DNA of 11,051 nt, taken from NCBI GenBank assembly GCA_009926815.1, contig RFOC01000051.1, positions 1-11,051 on the forward strand, written 5' to 3'. The stretch comes from Planctomycetota bacterium (GTDB taxonomy: Bacteria > Planctomycetota > Phycisphaerae > Phycisphaerales > SM1A02). Below the pieces are notes generated by a model. It did no database searches. It had not been told where the DNA came from and was given only the letters and a program-made list of their open reading frames with translations. Positions 1 to 9,828 of the stretch are shown here, in pieces; position 1 is the stretch's first letter; every line of letters starts with the position of its first letter. The position numbers and the translations under genes were made by a program.

Positions 1-654
1 AGCCACGACACCGCTCGCCTGGGTTCGCAGGTGGTGAACCGCGGGAGCGTGCCGTATGCGCAGTGGCAGCGATATTTCGAGCACTCCAAGGCCTCCAGCG
101 ACGCGTACCTGACTCGCGCTCCGGATGCCCACGAGCGAGCGCTCCAGCGCGTGGTGGCCGCACTCCAGATGACGTGCGTGGGTGCGCCCATGATCTACTA
201 CGGCGACGAGGCGGGCATGTGGGGCGCCAACGACCCATGCTGTCGAAAGCCCATGGTGTGGCCCGGCGCCTGTCACGCGGACGAGGCGACCAACGCGGAT
301 GGCTCGCGTCGGAAGAAGGCGGATGCGGTCCGCTTCGATCACGACACGTTCGACTGGTACAGGCGCCTGGCGAGACTGCGCACCTCGAACGCATGTCTGC
401 GGCGGGGGAGCATGCAACCGCTCGCCGCGAATGCGGACGTGATGGCCTTCGAGCGCATCCTGGGCAACGAGCGTCTGGTGGTGGCCATCCATCGCGGATC
501 CGGCGAGGCGTCACTCCAGTTGCCCGGACGCACCGCGTGTCGAACGGTGTTCGGGGATCCCTCGCGATGCGTCTCCACGGCCGATGGCACGCGCATCCTG
601 TTCCGGGGCCCGGATGCCATGGTCATGGAACCCGGCTGCGCGGCACGCGGCTGA
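1..654 (+). CDS. Glycoside hydrolase family 13 (alpha-amylase/cyclomaltodextrinase-like), C-terminal part
   Basis: This is the 3' end of an alpha-glucan-acting GH13 enzyme; the reading frame is open from base 1, so the start and most of the catalytic barrel lie outside. The visible 217 residues begin with SHDTAR, which matches GH13 conserved region IV (the HD pair contacts substrate and stabilises the transition state). Residues about 61-88 (GAPMIYYGDEAGMWGANDP, then CRKPMVW) are the strongly conserved end of the barrel seen in neopullulanase/cyclomaltodextrinase-type members. After about residue 130 comes a small all-beta C-terminal domain of the kind that ends GH13 enzymes (MAFERILGNERLVVAIHRG). 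The catalytic nucleophile and acid/base residues are upstream and cannot be checked, so exact substrate (cyclodextrin, pullulan, starch, maltodextrin) stays open. The stop at 652-654 is one base from the stop of the convergent beta-CASP gene. Confidence 0.88.
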   Translation, partial: SHDTARLGSQVVNRGSVPYAQWQRYFEHSKASSDAYLTRAPDAHERALQRVVAALQMTCVGAPMIYYGDEAGMWGANDPCCRKPMVWPGACHADEATNADGSRRKKADAVRFDHDTFDWYRRLARLRTSNACLRRGSMQPLAANADVMAFERILGNERLVVAIHRGSGEASLQLPGRTACRTVFGDPSRCVSTADGTRILFRGPDAMVMEPGCAARG

Positions 655-655
655 A

Positions 656-2107
656 TCAGAGCGGGATGGTCGCGTTGGCGGCCGGCAACTCCACCGGAAG
701 ACCCAGGTCGTCGCGGATCACCGACGCGAGAGCCTCGCGAGAGCGCTGTTCGCCATGGTTGAGCACCACGCGAGGCGAGCCACCGGCGCGACCGCGCAGC
801 CAACCCAGCAGGTCACCGCGATCGGCGTGTCCGCTGTACCCCTCCAGATGCACGCGCTCCGCCTTCACCTCGAACACGCCTTCCTTCAGTTCGATGGCGC
901 GCGCGCCATGCAGCATGCCGTGACCCAGGGAGCCCGGGAGTTGATGGCCGGCGAAGAGGATCGCGTGACGATCCTCGGACACCAGCGACGCCAGATGGTG
1001 AAGGACCGGGCCTGCGTCCAGGAATCCGCTGCCCGCCAGGATCACCGCTGGCGAGGTGCCCGCAGCCACCTTCAGGCTGTGTCGTCGGTTGAAGACCTTG
1101 TGCAGGCCATCGAACTCCATCGGGTCGGCGCCTGCCTCGGCCATTCGGCGGGGCTCGGCAGCCAGCAACTCCGGATGCCGGCCGATCATCTCGGCCGCCC
1201 GGACGGCCAGCGGCGTGTCCACGTACACGGTCATGCCGTGCAGCCGATCCTGCCGAGCGAGTTCAGCCAGTCGGTAGTGCACCAGCTGGGCCCGGCCCAG
1301 GGAGAAGGTGGGCACCAGCAGACGGCCACCCCGCGCGGCCACTCGAGCAAGCACCTCACCCAGCGCCTGTGGCCCGGCCGTGGCGCGGGGGATATCGCGA
1401 AGTCCATTCGTGCTCTCCATGACCACCAGGTCGACTTCCGGAAGCGGCGGCCGGGACCGCAGGAGCGGACCGGCATCGGGACCCAGGTCACCGGAGAAGA
1501 GCACGCGGCGCCTGCGGTCGCCCTCCTCCCACTCCACTTCCACGCTCGCTGAACCCAGGATGTGGGACGCGTCGTGCAGCCGCACCCGCAGGCCGGGGGC
1601 GACCGTTCGCCAGCTGGCGTAGGGCATGCCGCGGATCTGGTGCAGCACGTGTTCCACGTCCCGCATGCCATAGAGCACGGGCGGCTCGATCTCGCCGCGC
1701 TGGGGAACGGTGGCGGGCGGCGGCGGTGGATCCACCACGCGGGCCACTGGTGCGGTGCCCGTCTTCCACTCGTCCAGTCGCATGGCCTGCAGGTTGGCGC
1801 TGCTCTTGAGCACGCGGGGGAGAAGGTCCGCGGTCACCGTGGTGCAGAGGATGTCGGCGTCGCAGCCAAGGCCAGGCAGCATGCCCAGGCGACCGCAGTG
1901 ATCCACGTGGGCATGCGTGACCACCACGGCATCCACGTCGGACCAGTCGATGTCGGGTGCCTGCAGGTTGCGCCGCTCGTCCAGCGGCGTGCCTTGGAAG
2001 AGTCCGAAGTCGATCACCACGGAGCCCCGAGGCGTCCGGAGCAGCGTGCACGAACCCGTCACTTCGCCCGCGGCGCCGTGCAGCGTGATGGAGGCGGCTT
2101 CACCCAA
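656..2107 (-). CDS. Beta-CASP metallo-beta-lactamase-fold ribonuclease (CPSF73-like)
   Basis: The 483-residue protein is a probable metal-dependent RNA endo/exonuclease of the bacterial beta-CASP group, acting in the cytoplasm. All catalytic motifs are visible: D33 (VVIDFGLFQG), HAHVDH at 65-70, H182 (DASHILGSA), D207 (FSGDLG), beta-CASP motif A E231 (ESTNG), motif B H427 (GYSGHADR) and motif C H451 (LNHGEQ). A run of five prolines (127-131) lies between motifs 2 and 3. There is no KH or other extra RNA-binding domain. The frame's only usable start is TTG at 2105-2107; no ATG, GTG or TTG lies between it and the preceding in-frame stop, which is the gcvP stop codon 45 bases upstream. That start leaves eight residues before the typical opening strand and the GAAGEVTGS motif. 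No Shine-Dalgarno sequence is seen. Some normally conserved positions differ (ESTNG for ESTYG; AGSGF and FAGHQ where SSGM and VGYQ are usual). Function as RNase rather than another hydrolase is inferred from the family. Confidence 0.9.
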   Translation of the reverse strand: MGEAASITLHGAAGEVTGSCTLLRTPRGSVVIDFGLFQGTPLDERRNLQAPDIDWSDVDAVVVTHAHVDHCGRLGMLPGLGCDADILCTTVTADLLPRVLKSSANLQAMRLDEWKTGTAPVARVVDPPPPPATVPQRGEIEPPVLYGMRDVEHVLHQIRGMPYASWRTVAPGLRVRLHDASHILGSASVEVEWEEGDRRRRVLFSGDLGPDAGPLLRSRPPLPEVDLVVMESTNGLRDIPRATAGPQALGEVLARVAARGGRLLVPTFSLGRAQLVHYRLAELARQDRLHGMTVYVDTPLAVRAAEMIGRHPELLAAEPRRMAEAGADPMEFDGLHKVFNRRHSLKVAAGTSPAVILAGSGFLDAGPVLHHLASLVSEDRHAILFAGHQLPGSLGHGMLHGARAIELKEGVFEVKAERVHLEGYSGHADRGDLLGWLRGRAGGSPRVVLNHGEQRSREALASVIRDDLGLPVELPAANATIPL

Positions 2108-2115
2108 GGAGGCCG

Positions 2116-2121
2116 AGCATA
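2116..2121 (-). promoter_or_regulatory. Candidate -10 box (TATGCT) for the beta-CASP gene
   Basis: On the minus strand TATGCT is followed by eight bases (CGGCCTCC) and then the TTG start codon. This would place a transcription start at or within a few bases of the codon. The block is nearly identical to that in front of gcvP. No convincing -35 is visible, and the gene could equally be read only from the gcvP transcript. Confidence 0.35.
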
Positions 2122-2152
2122 CGAAGCGGCGGTGGTGCGCGCCGTGACCGGT

Positions 2153-5089
<2,937 letters not shown>

Positions 5090-5098
5090 GGGAGGCCG

Positions 5099-5104
5099 AG
5101 TATA
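5099..5104 (-). promoter_or_regulatory. Candidate -10 box (TATACT) for gcvP
   Basis: TATACT on the minus strand is one base off the TATAAT consensus and lies nine bases before the gcvP ATG. A start about seven bases downstream of it would give a leaderless or nearly leaderless mRNA, which fits the missing Shine-Dalgarno. At 17-bp spacing the -35 position reads GAGGAA, a poor match to TTGACA, so an activator or alternative sigma factor is possible. Confidence 0.45.
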
Positions 5105-5110
5105 GAAGTG

Positions 5111-5147
5111 GAATCCCGCTTTTCCTCCCGCAACCAGGGCGGGATTC
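5111..5147. repeat. Perfect 9-bp inverted element GAATCCCGC...GCGGGATTC in the gcvP/peptidase divergent spacer
   Basis: GAATCCCGC (5111-5119) and GCGGGATTC (5139-5147) are exact reverse complements separated by 19 bases. Read outward, each gene has GCGGGATTC followed after six (gcvP) or five (peptidase) bases by a TAnnnT box. This makes the repeat a good candidate for a shared promoter element or a regulator-binding pair serving both divergent genes. As plus-strand RNA the arms could also extend by two G-U pairs and one A-U pair (5120-5122 with 5136-5138) into a 12-bp hairpin, but the predicted start of the peptidase transcript lies downstream of it. The repeat itself is certain; its role is inferred. 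Confidence 0.6.
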
Positions 5148-5152
5148 AGCGA

Positions 5153-5158
5153 TAGAGT
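5153..5158 (+). promoter_or_regulatory. Candidate -10 box (TAGAGT) for the M28 peptidase operon
   Basis: TAGAGT fits the TAnnnT pattern and lies five bases after the GCGGGATTC half-site. A start near 5165 would give a leader of about 18 bases containing the GGAG ribosome site. The -35 position is weak (GCAACC at 17-bp spacing). Confidence 0.35.
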
Positions 5159-5173
5159 GCGCACCCCTCCTGC

Positions 5174-5177
5174 GGAG
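5174..5177 (+). promoter_or_regulatory. Ribosome binding site (GGAG) of the M28 peptidase
   Basis: GGAG lies five bases before the ATG at 5183 and is the clearest Shine-Dalgarno match in the window. It supports that start, which also begins a good signal peptide. Confidence 0.65.
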
Positions 5178-5182
5178 AAACC

Positions 5183-7204
5183 ATGCCGAACCATCGACCC
5201 CTTCTGCGGCTCGTCCCCAGTCTCATGCTGGCCTCGCTCATCTCCGTGGCCCTGGCCCAGACCCCCCCGGCTGACCAGGCTGCCCCGACCAAGGCGCCTC
5301 CCGCCGGCAAGCTGGTCGAGGGGGAGAAGATCAACCCCTTCTCCTACGCCCCCAAGGCGGCCCGGGTGGAGGGCGCCGATCCGGCCCAGGCCGACCTGCG
5401 GAAGTCCCTCGAGGCCATGGGACCGGTGGCCATCGAGTGGTACCAGCATGTCCAGACCCTCTCGAACCCCTTCTTCGAGGGCCGCGTGCCGGGATCGCGG
5501 GGCAATGATCTGGCCGCCGAGTACGTGGAGTTCTGGATGAAGCAGGCGGGTCTCCAGCCCGCCTTCGAGCGGAAGGACGAGAAGGGCGGGATCACGCGGT
5601 CCTGGCGGCAGCGTTTCGAGCTCGATGGCGGCAGCCCCCAGGTGGAGCAGGCGGCCGTCGCCTTCGATGGCGCCGCGCTGGAACGGGGAACCGATTATCA
5701 GGTGCTCGGATCCAGCGGCAGCGGAGCGGCCGTTGCGCCGATGGTCTTCGCGGGTTACGCGATCGAGGAGGGTCGAGGCGACTACACCAGCTTCGATGAC
5801 GACGTGGACCTGAAGGGCAAGGTGGTGATCTTCCTCCGCTACGAGCCGCTGGACGAGAAGGGACGGAGCCGGTGGAGCGATCGTCGCTTCTCCGCGGCCA
5901 GTGCCATGCGCGGGAAGCTGGATGCGCTGGCCGATCGCGAGCCCGCCGCGATCGTCATGGTGAACCCACCCGAGTGCCGGGATGGTGCGAAGGGTCTCGA
6001 GCAGACGGAGAGCAGCGTGTTCGGCCCGGGCTACGACGTGCCGGTGATCCAGCTCTCCCAGGAGCGTGCGGACGCGTTGCTTCGCGCCGCCGATCCCGAG
6101 GGTCGCGGCCTGATGGATCTTCGACGACTGGCCGACGAGGGCAGGATCCGTTGCGTGACCCTGAAGCCCGACCGCAAGCTGGACGTGCGGGTGGCCGTGG
6201 CGGAGAAGGGACTCCAGGCCCAGAACGTGGGCGGCATCCTGCCCGGGCGGGGCTCGCTGGCGGACGAGTGGCTGATCATCGGCGCACACTACGACCACGT
6301 GGGCATGGGCTACTTCGGCGCCGACCCGGACAACAGGGGCAAGCTCCATCCCGGAGCCGACGACAACGCCAGTGGCACCGCCGCCATGCTCTGCACCGCG
6401 AAGGCGCTGCACGAGCACTACAACGGCAGCGATGCGCCGGCCGACCTTCGAAGCATCATCTTCCTGGCGTTCACCGCCGAGGAGATGGGTCTCGACGGCA
6501 GTCGCGAGTTCGTCAAGCATCCGACCATGCCCGCGGACCGCATCGCCGTCATGATCAATCTGGACATGGTCGGTCGCCTGCGCGGCGACGAGCTGGCGAT
6601 GAGCGGCACGGGAACCGCCGAGCGATTCGGCGACCTGATTCGACCGGCCATCGAGCGAAGCGGCGTGACGGTGAAGGCCGATCCGGGCGGCCGAGGCCCC
6701 AGCGACCACGCCAGCTTCTACGCCGCCGGCATCCCGGTGCTCTTCCTCTTCACGGGCAACCACGGCGATTACCACAAGCCCAGCGACCGCGGACACACCG
6801 TCAATCCGCTCGGTGCCGCCAAGGTGGTCGGGCTGACCGCCGAGATCGCCAAGGACCTCGCCGTGGTGCCGGAGAAGCCGAAGTTCACCAGCACGGATGG
6901 CAAGGGTGGCAGCGATCGGGGCTACGCGAAGGTCCGTCTGGGCATCCAGCCCAGCATGGAGAAGCGCGAGGAGCCCGGGCTGCTCATCGACGACGTCAGC
7001 AAGGACACCAGCGCGGCGGATGCCGGCCTGAAGCGGGGCGACATCATCCTGACCTGGGACGACAAGCCCGTGGACGACGTCCCCACCCTCATGGAGCGCT
7101 TGCGCGACCATGAACCGGGTGACGTGGTGAAGATGAGGATCATCCGGGACGGCAAGGAGATGGTCGTCGACGTCACCATGAAGGCCTCCAAGCGCGATGG
7201 CTGA
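5183..7204 (+). CDS. Secreted M28-family zinc peptidase with PA-like insert and C-terminal PDZ domain
   Basis: A 673-residue exported metallopeptidase, probably an aminopeptidase trimming peptides in the periplasm or outside the cell. Residues 1-25 form a signal peptide (basic start, hydrophobic LVPSLMLASLISVALA core, cleavage likely after ALA-Q), followed by a Pro/Ala-rich linker to about 60. Residues about 150-340 look like a PA-type insert (AAVAPMVFAGYAIEE, DLKGKVVIFLRY, DVPVIQLS). The M28 core follows at about 345-560 with all expected metal and catalytic residues: H369 (GAHYDH), bridging D393 (GADDNASG), catalytic E433 and ligand E434 (TAEEMG), D461 (NLDMVGR) and H531 (DYHKPSD). A PDZ domain occupies about 583-668 (VRLGIQPS, AGLKRGDIILTW). 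It is followed after 18 bases by the aldo/keto reductase, probably in one transcript. Exact cleavage preference cannot be read from sequence. Confidence 0.93.
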   Translation: MPNHRPLLRLVPSLMLASLISVALAQTPPADQAAPTKAPPAGKLVEGEKINPFSYAPKAARVEGADPAQADLRKSLEAMGPVAIEWYQHVQTLSNPFFEGRVPGSRGNDLAAEYVEFWMKQAGLQPAFERKDEKGGITRSWRQRFELDGGSPQVEQAAVAFDGAALERGTDYQVLGSSGSGAAVAPMVFAGYAIEEGRGDYTSFDDDVDLKGKVVIFLRYEPLDEKGRSRWSDRRFSAASAMRGKLDALADREPAAIVMVNPPECRDGAKGLEQTESSVFGPGYDVPVIQLSQERADALLRAADPEGRGLMDLRRLADEGRIRCVTLKPDRKLDVRVAVAEKGLQAQNVGGILPGRGSLADEWLIIGAHYDHVGMGYFGADPDNRGKLHPGADDNASGTAAMLCTAKALHEHYNGSDAPADLRSIIFLAFTAEEMGLDGSREFVKHPTMPADRIAVMINLDMVGRLRGDELAMSGTGTAERFGDLIRPAIERSGVTVKADPGGRGPSDHASFYAAGIPVLFLFTGNHGDYHKPSDRGHTVNPLGAAKVVGLTAEIAKDLAVVPEKPKFTSTDGKGGSDRGYAKVRLGIQPSMEKREEPGLLIDDVSKDTSAADAGLKRGDIILTWDDKPVDDVPTLMERLRDHEPGDVVKMRIIRDGKEMVVDVTMKASKRDG

Positions 7205-7209
7205 TCTCC

Positions 7210-7214
7210 AGAGG
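7210..7214 (+). promoter_or_regulatory. Probable ribosome binding site (AGAGG) of the aldo/keto reductase
   Basis: AGAGG lies in the 18-base spacer after the peptidase stop, eight bases before the ATG at 7223. No promoter-like sequence fits in this gap, so the gene is probably cotranscribed with the peptidase. Confidence 0.45.
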
Positions 7215-7222
7215 CTCTCCCC

Positions 7223-8326
7223 ATGCACGGACATCGACTGACCGACTTCGTCACGCTGGGCCGCAGCGGTCTGCGCGTCAGCCCGCTCTGCCTGGGCGCC
7301 ATGACCTTCGGCACCGAGTGGGGCATCGGCGTGGGCCCGGAGGAGAGTGGCCGAGTGCTCGAGGCCTACCTCGAGGCCGGCGGGAACTTCATCGACACGG
7401 CCAACATGTACACCAAGGGCCACAGCGAGCGGATCCTGGGTGACTGGTTCAGCAAGGGTCCGGGCAAGGGAAGGCGGCATCGGGTGGTGATCGCCACCAA
7501 GTTCATGGGGAACCTCTGGCCGAACGATCCCAACGGCGGCGGCGCGAATCGCAAGGCCATCCTGCACGCGGTCGAGGATTCGCTGCGGCGTCTCCAGACC
7601 GATCACATCGACCTGCTCTGGGCGCACTTCTGGGATCGACACACGCCCGTCGAGGAGATGATGTCCGCGATGGACTTCCTGGTGAAGCAGGGCAAGGTGC
7701 GCTACCTGGGCCTCAGCGACCATCCCGCGTGGGTGGTGACCAAGTGCCAGTACACGGCGCTCATGCGGGGCTGGGAACCGCTCTGTGCGCTGCAGATCGA
7801 GTACAGCCTGGTGCAGCGCACGGTGGAGGCGGAACTGATGACCATGGCGCGGGATCTGGGACTGGGCGTCACGCCATGGAGTCCCCTGCGGGGCGGCGTG
7901 CTCAGCGGGAAGTTCGACCGCGACAACCGGCCTCCCGCGGATGGAAGCACGCGAGTGAAGCCGGACAGCAACCACCTGAACGAGCGGGCGTTCGCCATCA
8001 TCGACCTGCTGCGCGAGATCGCGAAGGCGCGCGGCTGCTCCGTGGCGCAGGTGGCGCTGCGCTGGCTCCTCGACCGCGATGGCGTGTCGAGCGTGATCAT
8101 CGGTGCGCGGCACCTGAACCAGCTGCACGACAACCTGGGCAGCTGCGCGGTGAGGCTGACCGACGAGGATCACCGCCGCCTCGACGAGGCGAGCAAGGTC
8201 GAGCGCCCGTTCCCATGGGATTTCCTCGACTTCGTGCGGTCCGGGATCCAGAACGGCACCACCATCAACGGGGTGCCGAGCGAGCCCTGGCACCTCACGC
8301 CCAGAAGCGACGCCGAGCGGTTCTGA
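7223..8326 (+). CDS. Aldo/keto reductase, NADP(H)-dependent type
   Basis: This 367-residue cytoplasmic (beta/alpha)8-barrel oxidoreductase reduces a carbonyl to an alcohol using NAD(P)H; its substrate is unknown. The fold opening TLGRSGLRVSPLCLGAMTFG (11-30) and the full catalytic tetrad are visible: D58 and Y63 (NFIDTANMYTKGHSE), K93 (VVIATKF) and H135 (DLLWAHFWD). Later barrel motifs are GKVRYLGLSDHPAW (about 156-169), the LQIEYSLVQR strand and VTPWSPLRGGVLSGKF. The C-terminal cofactor region is VSSVIIGARHLNQLHDNL. It has about 40 residues after the last barrel helix, which is long for the family (typically 310-350 in total). It lies 18 bases after the M28 peptidase gene with no signal peptide, so the pair share a transcript rather than a compartment. 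Its TGA directly abuts the stop codon of the convergent SMUG1 gene. Confidence 0.93.
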   Translation: MHGHRLTDFVTLGRSGLRVSPLCLGAMTFGTEWGIGVGPEESGRVLEAYLEAGGNFIDTANMYTKGHSERILGDWFSKGPGKGRRHRVVIATKFMGNLWPNDPNGGGANRKAILHAVEDSLRRLQTDHIDLLWAHFWDRHTPVEEMMSAMDFLVKQGKVRYLGLSDHPAWVVTKCQYTALMRGWEPLCALQIEYSLVQRTVEAELMTMARDLGLGVTPWSPLRGGVLSGKFDRDNRPPADGSTRVKPDSNHLNERAFAIIDLLREIAKARGCSVAQVALRWLLDRDGVSSVIIGARHLNQLHDNLGSCAVRLTDEDHRRLDEASKVERPFPWDFLDFVRSGIQNGTTINGVPSEPWHLTPRSDAERF

Positions 8327-9067
<741 letters not shown>

Positions 9068-9089
9068 GTGGCCGCGGCCCGCCGGGGCT

Positions 9090-9488
9090 TCAGTCCCAGC
9101 GGAAGACGCCCTTGCGCCAGGCGTAGATGTACGCCACCACGCTGGTGCCGATGAAGAACAGGATGCGTCCGAGGAACAGGGCGGCCTCGGGGCTGCCCGG
9201 CTCCAGCTGGGAGTAGGTGACGGCCCAGGGGTAGAGGAAGATGATCTCCACGTCGAAGACGAGGAAGGTCATGGCCAGCACGTAGAAGCGGACGTTGAAC
9301 TTCTTGCGGGCGTTGCCGAAGGGGTCCATGCCGCTCTCGTAGGCGATGCCCTTCACGGCACCGTCGCGTCGGGGACCGAGCAGCTGGCTGACGCCGATGT
9401 TGATCACCGCGAACACGGCCGCCATGAGGAGCACCACGCCGATGGGCAGGTAGGCGTCGATGGGACTTGCGGCGAGCGAGGCGGTCAT
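9090..9488 (-). CDS. nuoA: NADH-quinone oxidoreductase subunit A
   Basis: A 132-residue membrane subunit of respiratory complex I, at the junction between the peripheral arm and the proton-pumping arm near the quinone site. Three membrane helices fit the family (about 13-35, 68-90 and 103-123). The hallmark segments are YESGMDPFGNARKKFNVRFY (50-69) and FLVFDVEIIFLYPWA (75-89); D79 and E81 in FDVE correspond to conserved acidic residues of this subunit. The ATG at 9486-9488 lies 21 bases after the tRNA-Pro. The expected next genes nuoB, nuoC and nuoD do not follow: SMUG1 does. The complex I genes are therefore dispersed, or this is a second or isolated copy. Confidence 0.96.
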   Translation of the reverse strand: MTASLAASPIDAYLPIGVVLLMAAVFAVINIGVSQLLGPRRDGAVKGIAYESGMDPFGNARKKFNVRFYVLAMTFLVFDVEIIFLYPWAVTYSQLEPGSPEAALFLGRILFFIGTSVVAYIYAWRKGVFRWD

Positions 9489-9497
9489 GGCGGAGGA

Positions 9498-9503
9498 ATC
9501 CTA
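9498..9503 (-). promoter_or_regulatory. Candidate -10 box (TAGGAT) for nuoA
   Basis: TAGGAT on the minus strand fits TAnnnT and lies nine bases before the nuoA ATG, the same spacing as the gcvP box. The following bases (TCCTCCGCC) contain no Shine-Dalgarno sequence. The -35 region would fall inside the tRNA gene. Alternatively nuoA is read through from the tRNA transcript. Confidence 0.3.
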
Positions 9504-9509
9504 ACGGAG

Positions 9510-9584
9510 TCGGGGCGGCCGGATTTGAACCGACGACTTCCTGCACCCAAAGCAGGCGCTCTAGCCAAGCTGAGCTACGCCCCG
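9510..9584 (-). tRNA. tRNA-Pro, anticodon UGG
   Basis: A complete 75-base cloverleaf can be folded by eye. The acceptor stem is CGGGGCG with CGCCCCG (7/7 pairs), the D stem GCTC with GAGC, the anticodon stem CCTGC with GCAGG around loop TTTGGGT, and the T stem GTCGG with CCGGC (one G-U) around TTCAAAT. The anticodon TGG is at 9547-9549, reading CCA and, with modification, other proline codons. The discriminator is A and the following bases are CTC, so the CCA tail is not encoded. It lies between the DUF2892 gene (22 bases) and nuoA (21 bases) on the same strand. Confidence 0.97.
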
Positions 9585-9596
9585 AGGCGAATCCAC

Positions 9597-9602
9597 AGTC
9601 TA
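9597..9602 (-). promoter_or_regulatory. Candidate -10 box (TAGACT) for tRNA-Pro
   Basis: TAGACT on the minus strand lies 12 bases before the tRNA 5' end, leaving a leader of about five bases. At 17-bp spacing, inside the end of the DUF2892 gene, the -35 position reads TTTCCG, a weak match. If it is active, the tRNA and possibly nuoA can be transcribed independently of asnS-PPK2. Confidence 0.35.
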
Positions 9603-9606
9603 CGCG

Positions 9607-9828
9607 TCAGAGCGGGGTGCGGAAACCCATGGCGCGCACGGCGCACCAGCCGATCGCGCCCTCGATGATGGCGAAGTTGCCCCCGGCGATGCAGCCAAGG
9701 GCGGGCCAGATGGTCCACGGCGGTCCGCCCAGGAACCACCACGCCAGCAGCCCCATGCCCACGGCCTCGACCAGCGTGCCGGTCACGATTCGGGCGGTGC
9801 GTCCACGACGGTCGATGTTGCACTGCAT
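9607..9828 (-). CDS. DUF2892 (YgaP-like) small inner-membrane protein
   Basis: A 73-residue protein with the family's start (MQCNIDRRGRTARIVTG, compare the usual xCNxxxxDRxxRxxxG pattern) and two predicted membrane helices at about 18-36 and 41-63, each glycine/alanine-rich. The molecular role of stand-alone DUF2892 proteins is unknown; in some proteins the domain anchors a rhodanese domain to the membrane, but no rhodanese is present here. Its ATG (9826-9828) shares one base with the PPK2 stop codon in the sequence TGATG, which suggests translational coupling. A purine-rich GAGGGTGA lies just before the start inside the PPK2 gene. It is followed 22 bases later by tRNA-Pro. Confidence 0.75.
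   Translation of the reverse strand: MQCNIDRRGRTARIVTGTLVEAVGMGLLAWWFLGGPPWTIWPALGCIAGGNFAIIEGAIGWCAVRAMGFRTPL

Noticed and set aside
584..1552. Plus-strand open frames opposite the beta-CASP gene.
   Set aside because: They have no family features and coincide with a fully conserved gene on the other strand.
5101..5106. TATAGA on the plus strand as a -10 box for the peptidase.
   Set aside because: It is the other strand of the TATACT box, would give a leader of about 70 bases starting ahead of the inverted element, and TAGAGT at 5153 is better placed; it is not excluded.
5090..5182. A glycine riboswitch in front of gcvP.
   Set aside because: The spacer to the divergent gene is only 93 bases, the likely transcript start is at the ATG, and none of the expected tandem aptamer structure is visible.
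5090..8293. A minus-strand stop-free stretch of about 3.2 kb continuing the gcvP frame upstream through the peptidase and reductase genes.
   Set aside because: It is antisense to two genes with complete catalytic motifs, has low-complexity His/Leu/Ala/Arg-rich sequence with no recognisable domain, and is expected when GC-rich third positions remove stop codons from the opposite strand.
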